The notes under the pieces were generated by a model. It worked only from the letters and a program-made list of their open reading frames with translations, did not search any database and was not told where the DNA came from. Shown here piece by piece: positions 6,519 through 14,182 of a stretch of DNA of 22,783 nucleotides (its first letter is position 1; each line of letters opens with the position of its first letter). A program made the position numbers and the translations under genes. Source of the DNA: an uncultured Eubacteriales bacterium (GTDB lineage Bacteria > Bacillota > Clostridia > Christensenellales > UBA1242); the NCBI GenBank assembly GCA_948514155.1, contig CAOQYA010000010.1:1-22783 (forward strand), in the 5' to 3' direction.

Positions 6519-8852
6519 TTAATAATACATTTTTTTGTAGTCGTCACTTGAGCCGCCGCCAAATCTGCGTCTTCTCACAAACCATATAATAAGCCCGGTT
6601 GCAACAAGCACGGCCACGCCGCACACAACGCCAACGATTATCCAAGTTGTGGAGTTTGTCCCCTCACTCTCGGTCGCAACTTGCGACTTAACAGAAAGAT
6701 TGAATGTTGATGTCGAGCCAAAATTGAAGGCAGAACTTGAGAAAGAATATTCATAAACTTTAAGTTCGCTGTTTAGTGGGTCGGAATAAATGGACGAGCG
6801 CACAGTCACAGTGTCTCTTGAAAAGAGCGACTTAAGTTTGTTTTCAAAGTCCTCGCTGTCGATTTCGGAGGATGCTTTTGCATAAAGCCTAATCGTTATA
6901 TTCTCGTTTTTATCAACTTGCACCTGCCCGCCCGACTGCGCTATAACAGAGCCGTTGACATCCACTTTTTCAATCATATTGCTGTCAAAAGTAAAAGAAA
7001 TTGTGCAAGGGTCTTCGGCAAACTTTGCGCGAAGCAAGAAGGAATCTGTGAAAGCGCCTTTTGTGAAAGTTATCGCAAGAGGGTTTTCATTGCTGCTCCA
7101 GCCGCTAAACTTTTCCCACACTTTGCCATCAAACTCGATGTCGCCTTCAGAGACAACATTTTCAGACTTTTGATAGAAAAGTTCCCAGCCGATAAAGGCA
7201 TATTTTCTGTCGCCCACTGCTTGAACTTCAATCGAGTTATTGCTGCCGGCTGACATATCTTTTGAAATTGAACTTGTGAGATTGGAGTTTCTATATCCCA
7301 CACTTCCATTCTCGCCCGCAAGCACATAAACAGGAAAATCGTTTGCTTTAAGCGTGAAGGAATAGGCTCCTTGCGAAGCATTCGAAGCGGAAACTTTAAG
7401 CGTGAAAACTTGTGAGCCTTCCGGCTGCGAAAGCACAATGTCGCCGTTAGGAGAAACTAAATCGCCCTCCTCATTTTCAACAAACTGAGAGAAATTGATT
7501 GAAACACCTGCGCGGCGAATGTCAAGAATGCGATAATATTTAAAGTTGCCACTGTCTTTGAACTTAAAAGATATTTCCCCTATCTCGCCATATTTTAGCG
7601 TGCCAGACGGAGAAGATATCACCTCAAGCAGCCCCTGAGGGTCGAGAAGTTCGGCCGCTGAAATGTTAAAGTTTTGGAAAAGTTGCAATCTTGGCAGATC
7701 AACATTCTGGCTTCCAGATTTTTTGACCATCACAAATGCGTTTTCAAAGTCCCACACTGGCGTGTCCAAATTCCACGCAAAGGTGTAGCGAACATCGTCC
7801 AGAGTGAAAGTGTAACTATCTTCAAGATAGAAACTCTGCGCATATAGCACATTTTCGGAAACGCGCATAACATTATCTTCGGTCACGTTGTTAACAAAGC
7901 CATAACTTCCCCTGTCGCCGAATGCTTTAACATCGCTTTTAAAAGCCACTGAAGATATATTCCCCCCTTTAGGTGCAGCGCTCACATTGCCGGCAACACT
8001 GCCAACAAGATAGTTGTCTATCATGTTTTTATTTCTGGCCGCCGCCTCGCCGCCAAAAACGCAGTCCTTAATCTGCAGCGTCTGGCCGGAGACCTCTCCA
8101 ACAAGCCCGCCAATATATATGTTTGAAGACGCAAGAGGGTCGATTTGCTCCTTGCCATATGTAAGAGTGACATCGCCAAAGTTTGCGACCTTTGTAAATC
8201 TTGTGGCTTCGCTCTCGCCGGCTATTCCGCCAATTTTAAGAGTGTAGGTGTTAGCAAGTTCATATGTGCCCGAAAAATTTTGAAAGTTTGCCGAGGAGTT
8301 AACCTCTCCGCCTTCAAGTTTGCCCGCAAGCGAGCCATATGTAACTTTGCCTGAGATGTTAGCCTCAAAATTTCCCTCGTCAACTTCGCAGCCTGTTATT
8401 TTCGAGTTGCGAGCATAGCCAACAATCGCGCCGGCATACACCTGGCCGGAAGATGCGAACTGGCTGGAAAAGCCGCTGATTTGCAAGTCTTTTATTTCAG
8501 CGCCGCTTGTCATGCCGAAAAAGCCTTGATATGGGGTGCTTGCAACAATTCTCAAGCCCGAAATCGAGTTGCCGTCGCCGTCAAAAGTGCCCATGAAAGG
8601 ATGCTCACTGCTTCCAATAGGCGTCCAGCCGGCTTGCAGTGAAATATTATTTTTAAGAAGAATTGTCTTGCCTTCAAAGGTTTCGCCGCCCTCAACACGC
8701 CTTGCGATATCGATAAGCCCCTGTTCGGACGACACTTCAATTGCAGCCTCCTGCGCGTTAAGCGCGCTAACTCCTCCGCCGAGGAAAGTCAGCGAAGTTG
8801 CGGCCAGCGCCAGAACAGAAAGTGATAAAAGCGTGCGATTTATCTTTTTCAT
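6519..8852 (-). CDS. Exported GLUG-repeat surface protein with C-terminal membrane anchor
   Basis: A 777-residue cell-surface protein of unknown ligand. An N-terminal signal peptide (MKKINRTLLSLSVLAL onward, ending near ALNAQ) is followed by a beta-helix-like region, about residues 85-300, with GTFDGDGNSISGL and several GLUG-type repeats (AGAIVGYARNS, IGGIAGES, IGGLVGEVSG, VGSVAGNVS). A later stretch around 510-550 has a NGSVGYRNSN...FIGW pattern like bacterial InlB/Listeria-Bacteroides-type repeats. One transmembrane helix lies at about 736-760, then an RRRR stop-transfer patch and a short tyrosine-rich tail; there is no LPXTG motif. The start at 8852 is preferred over the ATG at 8870 because the likely -10 box directly abuts the latter. 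The leader is then only about 10 bases and shows no clear ribosome site. Confidence 0.8.
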   Translation of the reverse strand: MKKINRTLLSLSVLALAATSLTFLGGGVSALNAQEAAIEVSSEQGLIDIARRVEGGETFEGKTILLKNNISLQAGWTPIGSSEHPFMGTFDGDGNSISGLRIVASTPYQGFFGMTSGAEIKDLQISGFSSQFASSGQVYAGAIVGYARNSKITGCEVDEGNFEANISGKVTYGSLAGKLEGGEVNSSANFQNFSGTYELANTYTLKIGGIAGESEATRFTKVANFGDVTLTYGKEQIDPLASSNIYIGGLVGEVSGQTLQIKDCVFGGEAAARNKNMIDNYLVGSVAGNVSAAPKGGNISSVAFKSDVKAFGDRGSYGFVNNVTEDNVMRVSENVLYAQSFYLEDSYTFTLDDVRYTFAWNLDTPVWDFENAFVMVKKSGSQNVDLPRLQLFQNFNISAAELLDPQGLLEVISSPSGTLKYGEIGEISFKFKDSGNFKYYRILDIRRAGVSINFSQFVENEEGDLVSPNGDIVLSQPEGSQVFTLKVSASNASQGAYSFTLKANDFPVYVLAGENGSVGYRNSNLTSSISKDMSAGSNNSIEVQAVGDRKYAFIGWELFYQKSENVVSEGDIEFDGKVWEKFSGWSSNENPLAITFTKGAFTDSFLLRAKFAEDPCTISFTFDSNMIEKVDVNGSVIAQSGGQVQVDKNENITIRLYAKASSEIDSEDFENKLKSLFSRDTVTVRSSIYSDPLNSELKVYEYSFSSSAFNFGSTSTFNLSVKSQVATESEGTNSTTWIIVGVVCGVAVLVATGLIIWFVRRRRFGGGSSDDYKKMYY

Positions 8853-8870
8853 ATATATAGAATTTACCAT

Positions 8871-8899
8871 ATTAGACTTATTTTTCCAAACATTTCCAA
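8871..8899 (-). promoter_or_regulatory. Promoter of the GLUG surface-protein gene
   Basis: TTGGAA (8894-8899), a 17-base spacer and TCTAAT (8871-8876), in the 55-base gap after terL. It would start transcription near 8864, just upstream of the ATG at 8852, giving a very short leader. It would allow expression independent of terL. Confidence 0.45.
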
Positions 8900-8907
8900 A
8901 AAATATT

Positions 8908-10347
8908 TCAAAATCTAAGTTTTGATGTGCGAAGTTTTCTGATTAATTTCTCCTTATCGAGAGCAATTTCATTTTTTTGCTCCTTTTCAAAACGATTATT
9001 TTGCGGGCGGGTCATGAGATAATATCGAAGTTCGTCCAGCGCGTGGTCGTCACGCTTGATTGGCGCGTCTTGCTCGCCCCACCAATATGACTTAAGTTCG
9101 CGAATGAGATTTGTGCAATTTTTGAAGATATATAGATGCGCCTTACCCTCTCCGTCTTTAAGATAGCGCTTGACGGTGGAGATGCCGCTGAACATGTCCT
9201 TATTCACCCGCGGGTTTGTGAGAATGCCGTTTTCATAAAAAAGGTCGACCACGCTTTTGGAAGCGGCAAGCGTGCGCTGAGTTGCGGCGCTGTCGATAAG
9301 CGCTTGCAGCATGCCGTTAGAGCCCACATGCCAGCCAAGCCTTGAAGAAATTTCTTTTATACGCGCAGCGTGATAGATAACATCGCGCTTTGCTTCAAAG
9401 TGTTCGGCCACAACATATACATTGCCGTCAAAGTCAACTGCATACCAGTGTGCGGAGAGCGGGTTGTTGAGGCCGGGGTCGATTGAAATGTTATCTTGCC
9501 ACTCGGGCGGAATGTTAAAGGGCTCAATCACATGCACATTCTCGTCAAATTCGGGATAGACCATGCCGCCAAGCGCGGTGAACTTGCCCTCCTTTCGCGC
9601 CGCCAGTTCGTCGGGCGACAGCGAGGCGGTCAAAAATGCCACCTCCTTTTTGGAGAGATAGGGGTTGTCGTCCCATGTCATGTGCTCATGCCAGACCTCG
9701 GGCGAGGCGGAGGAGTTGAGATAGATTTCGTCATACACCCAAGTCAGCCCCTTAAGCGGGGTCATAGTTCCAAAGATGTCACCTTCCTTATCGAGCACTC
9801 GCATTTGGCACTCACGATAGATATCAAATGGCGGCTCTTCGTCAAACCACACAAAATCGAGAGATGCCCCTTGGAATTTTTCGCGGCCTTGGTCGCAACT
9901 TTTAAAGCCAATCTTGCTTAATTTCCCGAAGGCGTTGCGCACAACGATAAAGTCTATTATTCCACTTTCGGGGCTGTCGGCGCGGCCGGAGGACATCACA
10001 ATTTGCTCGATGCAGCCGGGCGCGAGATATCTAAGCACCTTTTCTTGAGCCACATCACGCTGCACCTGTCGTGAGAGCGAGACCACCCAGCCAGACACGC
10101 CCTCCTTTCTGTTTTCCCTATATGGGTGAATGCCACGCGCCATATACACCACTTCCACCGCCCCGCACTCGCTTTTGCCGCTACGATTGCCACCGAACAC
10201 CCAACGATTGCGTTTGAGGCACTTGTGGAAGGCCAGTTGTTTTTGGTGAACTTTAGAGCCTCGATTATATTTATTTAAAAAGTCGCTGGCCTTGCGGCGA
10301 GCCTGCTCCGCTTCTATGCGTGCGATTTTTTCTATTATTTGCGACAT
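8908..10347 (-). CDS. Phage-type terminase large subunit (TerL), solitary
   Basis: DNA-packaging motor with ATPase and nuclease halves, normally a tailed-phage or prophage protein. The 479-residue product appears catalytically complete: Walker A GGNRSGKS (52-59), Walker B FVWFDEEPP with Asp169/Glu170, coupling motif GTMTP (193-197), and RNase-H-like nuclease aspartates at SIDPG (Asp290), LIDSAA (Asp352) and KRDDHALDELRY (Asp433/434, Asp438). ATG at 10347 is preceded by AGGAGG with 5-base spacing; a GTG one codon earlier is less well placed. The next visible genes are a surface protein, an SH3-like membrane protein and an HTH protein; no portal, capsid, tail, small terminase or integrase is seen within the window. 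It may be a prophage remnant, a gene-transfer-agent part or a domesticated motor. Confidence 0.92.
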   Translation of the reverse strand: MSQIIEKIARIEAEQARRKASDFLNKYNRGSKVHQKQLAFHKCLKRNRWVFGGNRSGKSECGAVEVVYMARGIHPYRENRKEGVSGWVVSLSRQVQRDVAQEKVLRYLAPGCIEQIVMSSGRADSPESGIIDFIVVRNAFGKLSKIGFKSCDQGREKFQGASLDFVWFDEEPPFDIYRECQMRVLDKEGDIFGTMTPLKGLTWVYDEIYLNSSASPEVWHEHMTWDDNPYLSKKEVAFLTASLSPDELAARKEGKFTALGGMVYPEFDENVHVIEPFNIPPEWQDNISIDPGLNNPLSAHWYAVDFDGNVYVVAEHFEAKRDVIYHAARIKEISSRLGWHVGSNGMLQALIDSAATQRTLAASKSVVDLFYENGILTNPRVNKDMFSGISTVKRYLKDGEGKAHLYIFKNCTNLIRELKSYWWGEQDAPIKRDDHALDELRYYLMTRPQNNRFEKEQKNEIALDKEKLIRKLRTSKLRF

Positions 10348-10410
10348 CACTCCCTCCTATTTGACAGAATTTTTCTTTTGCTTAGAGCCCTTTAAAGTTA
10401 AAATGGAAAC

Positions 10411-11226
10411 ATGAAAACGCTAATTTTTCTTTTATCAATGATGTTTATCTTCTCACCCGCTTTTGTGAAAGCGGAGAACTCTTCAAGTGCCGCCACCGAC
10501 CAAAGCAGCAAGACCTATTATGCCAAAGTGCTGCAAGAGGGCGCATATTTCTACTCTAAAGAGCCTGACGAGACAGTGGAAAAGGCCTTCCTTCTCCCGT
10601 CCACATATTTTGTGCTGCTTGTGGGCGAAGAGGGCGAGTTTTACAAGGCAAAATATCTCGACCTGTTCGGATATGTCAAAAAAACCGAAGTCACCCCTAT
10701 GGAGGGCACTCCGGAACAGCCATACGCCACCTCAACCTTCCGCGCCTACGACCGCAGCGGGCTCGATGTGTATGCTAAACCTAAATTAAACAGTGAAAGT
10801 TTGGGAAAACTTGGCTTTTTACAGGAGAATGTGCGAATGTATGGCTTCTGCACCGGCGACGAACTTTTCCCGTCTTCCACAAATCAGTGGCTATATTGCT
10901 TCTATGAAAGCGGCGGACAGACAATTCGCGGCTATGCTTTTAAGTATTATTGTGACTCCATTAAAATCGCGCCCGAAAACTTGGAATATCTGCCCGAAAT
11001 ATCTGGGGCTCTTGATTTTGGAAACAACCTTCCCGCTAATGGCGGACTGAGCGACACGGTGAAAGCGATAATCATTCTCGCAGTCAGTATGCCCTGTCTT
11101 ATTGTTCTTTATCTCTTGCTTAGTCCAAGCAAGCGCCGTCAAAGAAGCAAGGGTGAAAAGGCAAGAGTTCCGGCAAAAATCAAGCGCGGCAAAGACTACT
11201 ACGAATTTAACGAGGACGACCTTTAA
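10411..11226 (+). CDS. Exported SH3-like membrane-anchored protein
   Basis: A 271-residue protein with an N-terminal signal peptide (cleavage probably after Ala21), two SH3b-like stretches (about 35-95 and 108-185, with FGYVKKTEV and LDVYAKPKLNSESLGKL patterns seen in bacterial SH3 domains), a transmembrane helix about 217-238 and a basic cytoplasmic tail (KRRQRSKGEKARVPAKIKRGK) ending in acidic residues. Bacterial SH3 domains often bind cell-wall peptides, which is the likely location here. It is divergent from terL and its stop overlaps the stop of the convergent HTH gene by four bases (TTAA). The ribosome site is weak (GGA close to the ATG) and no convincing promoter was found. No enzymatic domain is visible, so the role is open. 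Confidence 0.75.
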   Translation: MKTLIFLLSMMFIFSPAFVKAENSSSAATDQSSKTYYAKVLQEGAYFYSKEPDETVEKAFLLPSTYFVLLVGEEGEFYKAKYLDLFGYVKKTEVTPMEGTPEQPYATSTFRAYDRSGLDVYAKPKLNSESLGKLGFLQENVRMYGFCTGDELFPSSTNQWLYCFYESGGQTIRGYAFKYYCDSIKIAPENLEYLPEISGALDFGNNLPANGGLSDTVKAIIILAVSMPCLIVLYLLLSPSKRRQRSKGEKARVPAKIKRGKDYYEFNEDDL

Positions 11227-11723
11227 ATAATTTTCACGGAGAGATTGTGCAACTCTCCTTTTTCAAAAGAGTCCTTCACTTCCATGATCCAAGCCTCGTC
11301 TTTAAGATATGCGCCAAGTCTTTCATTTGAATAGCCCATTCTAGCACAATTAGCCTCAAACGCGGCCTCGGCCTCCGACATCTTTCTAAAATATGTGCGG
11401 CGACAAAGCGACAGTTCTTGCAAGGACTTATCAACAGGCTTCTTTTCAACATATTTGCCGATAAGAATTTTGGCCTCGCTTCCGCCCACGGCAGCAAGCG
11501 CCTGTTCGGTCAGCACCTTAATATTAATAAGTTTAACCTTTCTTTGTGAAAGTTCAATTATCTTGTCTGTCAATGACAGTGTGTTTCCTGTTAAAATATC
11601 TCTGCCCAGCATAGAAGAAGAGGCAAGTGCTTTCCTCTCGATAATCTTGTCAATGGCTCCTGCAATACGGTCAAGAAACCTATAAGATGAAAGCAATGTT
11701 TTTGCCCAAATGTGATTTTGCAT
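11223..11723 (-). CDS. HTH protein resembling sigma-region-4/ArpU-type phage regulators
   Basis: A 166-residue soluble protein. Residues about 88-130 (ILIGKYVEKKPVDKSLQEL followed by SLCRRTYFRKMSEAEAAFE) have the shape of a sigma-70 region-4-like helix-turn-helix as found in ArpU/RinA-type late regulators of phages. This is a resemblance by eye, not a firm family assignment. The N-terminal half is helical and basic. GGGAG lies 9 bases before the ATG, and an excellent promoter is 33 bases upstream. If the family call is right, its closeness to terL (only the SH3-like gene between) recalls phage maps where such regulators lie next to the terminase genes. It could instead be an ordinary chromosomal regulator. 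Confidence 0.5.
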   Translation of the reverse strand: MQNHIWAKTLLSSYRFLDRIAGAIDKIIERKALASSSMLGRDILTGNTLSLTDKIIELSQRKVKLINIKVLTEQALAAVGGSEAKILIGKYVEKKPVDKSLQELSLCRRTYFRKMSEAEAAFEANCARMGYSNERLGAYLKDEAWIMEVKDSFEKGELHNLSVKII

Positions 11724-11755
11724 AAATTTAAACTCCCTTTTTTTGTTATACGAAA

Positions 11756-11784
11756 ATTATAAATTCCACTTTTATAATAGTCAA
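11756..11784 (-). promoter_or_regulatory. Strong promoter of the HTH gene
   Basis: TTGACT (11779-11784), a 17-base spacer and a perfect TATAAT (11756-11761), about 33 bases upstream of the ATG at 11723. Confidence 0.7.
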
Positions 11785-11805
11785 ACCGAAATGCCAAAAA
11801 TTTTT

Positions 11806-11845
11806 GCCAAATTTCGATATTTTTACAAATTTGTCGAAAAATGGC
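11806..11845. repeat. Imperfect inverted repeat upstream of the HTH gene
   Basis: GCCAAATTTCGA (11806-11817) and TCGAAAAATGGC (11834-11845) match as inverted arms at 10 of 12 positions. The position just upstream of the -35 box would suit a regulator site, possibly for the HTH protein itself, but AT-rich DNA gives such matches by chance. Confidence 0.3.
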
Positions 11846-11895
11846 TACATAATGACATAATTATGACGCAACAGTGACGGCAAAATATAAAAAAA

Positions 11896-11962
11896 GACGC
11901 TACATTTTTGAAAAATAAAAAATCGAACAATTTGTTAAGTTGATTTTTCAAAAAAAAGCGTC
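11896..11962 (-). terminator. Long AT-rich hairpin followed by T-run on the minus strand
   Basis: GACGCT (11896-11901) pairs with AGCGTC (11957-11962), and inside it TTGAAAAA (11908-11915) pairs with TTTTTCAA (11944-11951). On the minus strand the outer stem is followed by seven T. It would stop transcription running antisense through the tRNA before it reaches the HTH promoter. The large loop makes it a weak example. Confidence 0.4.
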
Positions 11963-11968
11963 AATCAC

Positions 11969-11997
11969 TTGAAAATTTTGATTGATTATGCTAGTAT
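11969..11997 (+). promoter_or_regulatory. Promoter of tRNA-Leu
   Basis: TTGAAA (11969-11974), a 17-base spacer and TAGTAT (11992-11997), ending 14 bases before the tRNA gene. Confidence 0.55.
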
Positions 11998-12011
11998 AGA
12001 CTTGTTGTTAA

Positions 12012-12097
12012 GCCGCTGTGCTGGAACGGCAGACGGGGCGGACTCAAAATCCGCTGCCAGCAATGGCGTGTGGGTTCAAGTCCCACCAGCGGCACCA
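12012..12097 (+). tRNA. tRNA-Leu (anticodon CAA, reads UUG)
   Basis: The 86-base gene folds fully: acceptor stem GCCGCTG with CAGCGGC, anticodon stem GCGGA/TCCGC around the loop CTCAAAA (anticodon CAA at 12045-12047), a class II variable arm GCCA-GCAA-TGGC, and T-arm GTGGG-TTCAAGT-CCCAC. The CCA end is encoded. The long variable arm with anticodon CAA identifies leucine. It stands alone, without neighbouring tRNA genes. Confidence 0.97.
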
Positions 12098-12170
12098 ATG
12101 AAAAAACTGCTCTTTTAGCTTGTTTTCGGACAAACCCGAAAAGCTGCGCGCTGACGCTTGTTTTTTCATT
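12097..12170 (+). terminator. Nested hairpin after tRNA-Leu, possible terminator
   Basis: An 11-base perfect inverted repeat (AATGAAAAAAC at 12097-12107, complement at 12160-12170) starts at the last base of the tRNA CCA. Inside it AGC...TTTTCGG (12117-12129) pairs with CCGAAAAGCT (12136-12145) with a 3-base bulge. The right outer arm contains six T, so it can act as a terminator for the tRNA. Confidence 0.4.
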
Positions 12171-12171
12171 T

Positions 12172-12207
12172 CGCGGCCAAACGAAAATGCTGAAGCATTA
12201 TGCCGCG
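12172..12207. repeat. Second stem-loop downstream of tRNA-Leu
   Basis: CGCGGC (12172-12177) pairs with GCCGCG (12202-12207) around an inner hairpin AATGC-TGAA-GCATT (12186-12199). The rest of 12208-12314 shows no convincing gene; a short plus-strand frame starting at 12233 lacks a start codon and runs into antisense of the next gene. Confidence 0.4.
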
Positions 12208-12314
12208 ACTCTCTGCGAAGCGGAAATTCTAAGAAGGATATGCTAACTATAACATTGGACTTGAATGCACCAAATTAAATGGATGGGCAGCCGAAAAAGC
12301 GCTCTTCTTTTTTT

Positions 12315-13001
12315 TCAAAACTTGCGGGTGCGCTCGGATATGGAGGACTCTTGCCAGAGGGCAAAGGCCGCTTGCTCGCCATATTTTTTTACAAATGCCG
12401 TTCTTGGCGGAAGGTCAAAAAGAAACTCGTTGAAATAGATAGGTTCAAGATTTGAAAGTGCAAGGCACTTTGTTTCCATCATAGGAAAACATGTGCTGCC
12501 AATTTTAAACATATGGTGCACCCAATGTTTGTTATCTATCTCAATGCTAAACTTCCCTTCCACGGCAATATCGCTCACATCTAAAAGTAGCACCTTTTTC
12601 CCCTTGAACTTTTGCAGGGCGCATGCGTCGGCTATCACATTGCCTTCCCTTGCAATGCCTTTTTCTTGCGAGCGCAATTTGAGAGTTTCCAGTTGTTCCC
12701 TAAAAAAAGCACCCATGTTAAAAAAAGCATGCTGCTGATTTTCAGTCATATATTTTTCAAGACGCATAGGTGCGTTAGTTTCTGCGATTTGTTTCAAATT
12801 CAAGGCTCTCGACACCGAACAGATTTCAAGTTCATTTCTTTTTAGCAAAGAAAAAAACTCGGCTAAAATTTCAAATATTGCGGGACTAGCCTGCAACGAA
12901 ATAGTAGGATAATCTTTCAGCCACAACTCTTTTTTTTCGGGTGAAAGCAAAGACGATAGTTGCCGATTAAAATTCTCCGATGCAATTTTAGGTGAATTCA
13001 T
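12315..13001 (-). CDS. Unrecognised soluble protein
   Basis: A 228-residue protein that I do not recognise. It has no signal peptide or membrane helix. The first 110 residues look helical and charged; the second half has alternating hydrophobic strands (KKVLLLDVSDIAVEGKF, then a segment with WVHHMFKIGSTCFPMM) suggesting an alpha/beta or beta-rich fold. Several Cys, His and Met residues cluster at about 158-180, but no zinc-binding spacing is obvious. The ATG at 13001 has GAGGT six bases upstream, and a weak TTGCAT-type -35 lies further up. It is a single-gene unit between the minE terminator and the tRNA region. Its coding looks somewhat more AT-rich than its neighbours, which with its tRNA-side position might mean acquisition. 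Confidence 0.65.
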   Translation of the reverse strand: MNSPKIASENFNRQLSSLLSPEKKELWLKDYPTISLQASPAIFEILAEFFSLLKRNELEICSVSRALNLKQIAETNAPMRLEKYMTENQQHAFFNMGAFFREQLETLKLRSQEKGIAREGNVIADACALQKFKGKKVLLLDVSDIAVEGKFSIEIDNKHWVHHMFKIGSTCFPMMETKCLALSNLEPIYFNEFLFDLPPRTAFVKKYGEQAAFALWQESSISERTRKF

Positions 13002-13051
13002 TTTTTACCTCACAATTAGATAATTAAATTAAAAAATGCAATTGTTTTTAA

Positions 13052-13078
13052 AAAAAACATGTTTTTTGCATGTTTTTT
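13052..13078 (-). terminator. AT-rich terminator after the minD-minE unit
   Basis: On the minus strand AAAAAACATG, a 7-base loop CAAAAAA and CATGTTTTTT form a 10-pair stem ending in a T-run. It lies 39 bases past the minE-like stop. Confidence 0.5.
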
Positions 13079-13116
13079 CGTTAAATTTACTTTTTTACGA
13101 TTAAAACCAACCCAGC

Positions 13117-13335
13117 TTATCGCTTTGGAATAAAGCCCAAAGGTCGAACTCGGTCAGCTTCAAAATCGACCATGAACTTAAGATTTTCGCCGCTTTTAAT
13201 ATATCGCACTCTCACCTTTCCGGCAAGCGAAAGAAAGTTTTTGACGGCATATTCAATCTCGTTTTCAAGCAGATTTAACATCTGCTCGCTGACCGACTGA
13301 ACATCGCTTTTAATCACGCTCTCAAGTCTGTTCAT
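13117..13335 (-). CDS. minE: Short MinE-like division-site factor
   Basis: MinE drives MinD off the membrane by stimulating its ATPase and so sets the Min oscillation. This 72-residue protein has a helix (ESVIKSDVQSVSEQMLNLLENEI) and then a strand-like pattern (KVRVRYIKSGENLKFMVDFE) resembling the MinE C-terminal topological domain. The usual amphipathic N-terminus and much of the anti-MinCD helix appear shortened, and family members are commonly 80-95 residues. The assignment depends strongly on its position 9 bases after minD in the same direction. GGAGGA precedes the ATG. It could instead be an unrelated small MinD partner. Confidence 0.6.
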   Translation of the reverse strand: MNRLESVIKSDVQSVSEQMLNLLENEIEYAVKNFLSLAGKVRVRYIKSGENLKFMVDFEADRVRPLGFIPKR

Positions 13336-13344
13336 TCTCTCCTC

Positions 13345-14136
13345 CTAAACTTTTCTTTTTAGATTGCGGCGGATGTAGCCCATGAAGCCGCGATATTTCA
13401 TTTCGCAGTCATATATCTTTTTAGAGCCGTTATGGATGTTTTCACAAAGAAGCGTGAAAGCACGAGTGGAGTCGACAGAATTGAGATAGCCACCCACCGA
13501 GCAGGCCGTGCTGATTGCGTCGTCTTCGGGAATGACACCATAGAGAGGAATGTGCAGCGCCCGGGCAACATCTTCCACCCTCAGCATTTCGCCGGTGGCA
13601 AGAAGGTCGCCGCGCATCCGATTGATAACAAGGCCCTTGCTTGAGAGATTGTATTCATTAAGTAGCCCCAAAACTTTGTTTGCGTCGCGGATGCTTGAAA
13701 GATGCGGCGTGACAACAACGATTGCTTCGTTAGCCGAAAACACCGCTCTGTGAAAGCCTGCATCCACGCCGGCCGGGCAATCAATCAGAATGTAGTCGAA
13801 AGAACTATCAAGCATATTCAAGACGCTTTTAACATGCTCGCCCAAAATTTTTGTTTTGCCGCTATAGTGCGAAGAAGGCAGCAAAAAAAGATTGGGAAAG
13901 CGCACATCTTCGATAAGCGCTTGCTTTGCTCGGCACTTGCCCATAATCACATCGGTAATGTCGAAAACAACCTGCTTTTCCAGCCCCATAACAACATCCA
14001 AATTATTCAGCCCCATGTCAACATCCACAAGCACCGTTCTAAAGCCGAGGCTTGCCAAATTGACACCGAGATTTGCGCAGACTGTGGTCTTTCCCACGCC
14101 GCCCTTGCCACTTGTTAAAACAATTTTTCTTGCCAT
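13345..14136 (-). CDS. minD: MinD, septum-site ATPase
   Basis: Membrane-cycling ATPase of the ParA/MinD family that helps keep division at mid-cell. The 263-residue product has the deviant Walker A KGGVGKTT with the signature lysine near residue 11, VLVDVDMGLNNLD (switch I region), LIDCPAGVD (Walker B), and ends in a basic amphipathic helix (MGYIRRNLKRKV) suited for membrane targeting. The ATG at 14136 has AAGGGGA just upstream; an in-frame ATG at 14232 would run through the upstream terminator hairpin and is rejected. minE-like follows at 9 bases. No minC is present in the window, so an inhibitor may be encoded elsewhere or be missing. Confidence 0.95.
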   Translation of the reverse strand: MARKIVLTSGKGGVGKTTVCANLGVNLASLGFRTVLVDVDMGLNNLDVVMGLEKQVVFDITDVIMGKCRAKQALIEDVRFPNLFLLPSSHYSGKTKILGEHVKSVLNMLDSSFDYILIDCPAGVDAGFHRAVFSANEAIVVVTPHLSSIRDANKVLGLLNEYNLSSKGLVINRMRGDLLATGEMLRVEDVARALHIPLYGVIPEDDAISTACSVGGYLNSVDSTRAFTLLCENIHNGSKKIYDCEMKYRGFMGYIRRNLKRKV

Positions 14137-14182
14137 ATTCCCCTTCTTTTGATAGAAAAATTTTAGCAAGCATGGAAAAAAA

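Noticed and set aside
8908..11723. A complete prophage
   Set aside because: Only a terminase and a tentative regulator look phage-like; there are no structural, lysis, integration or replication genes in the window.
12233..12310. Coding-like plus-strand stretch with a plausible peptide, possible gene remnant
   Set aside because: It has no start codon or ribosome site, is only about 25 codons before it runs into antisense of the next gene, and I could not tie it to any family.
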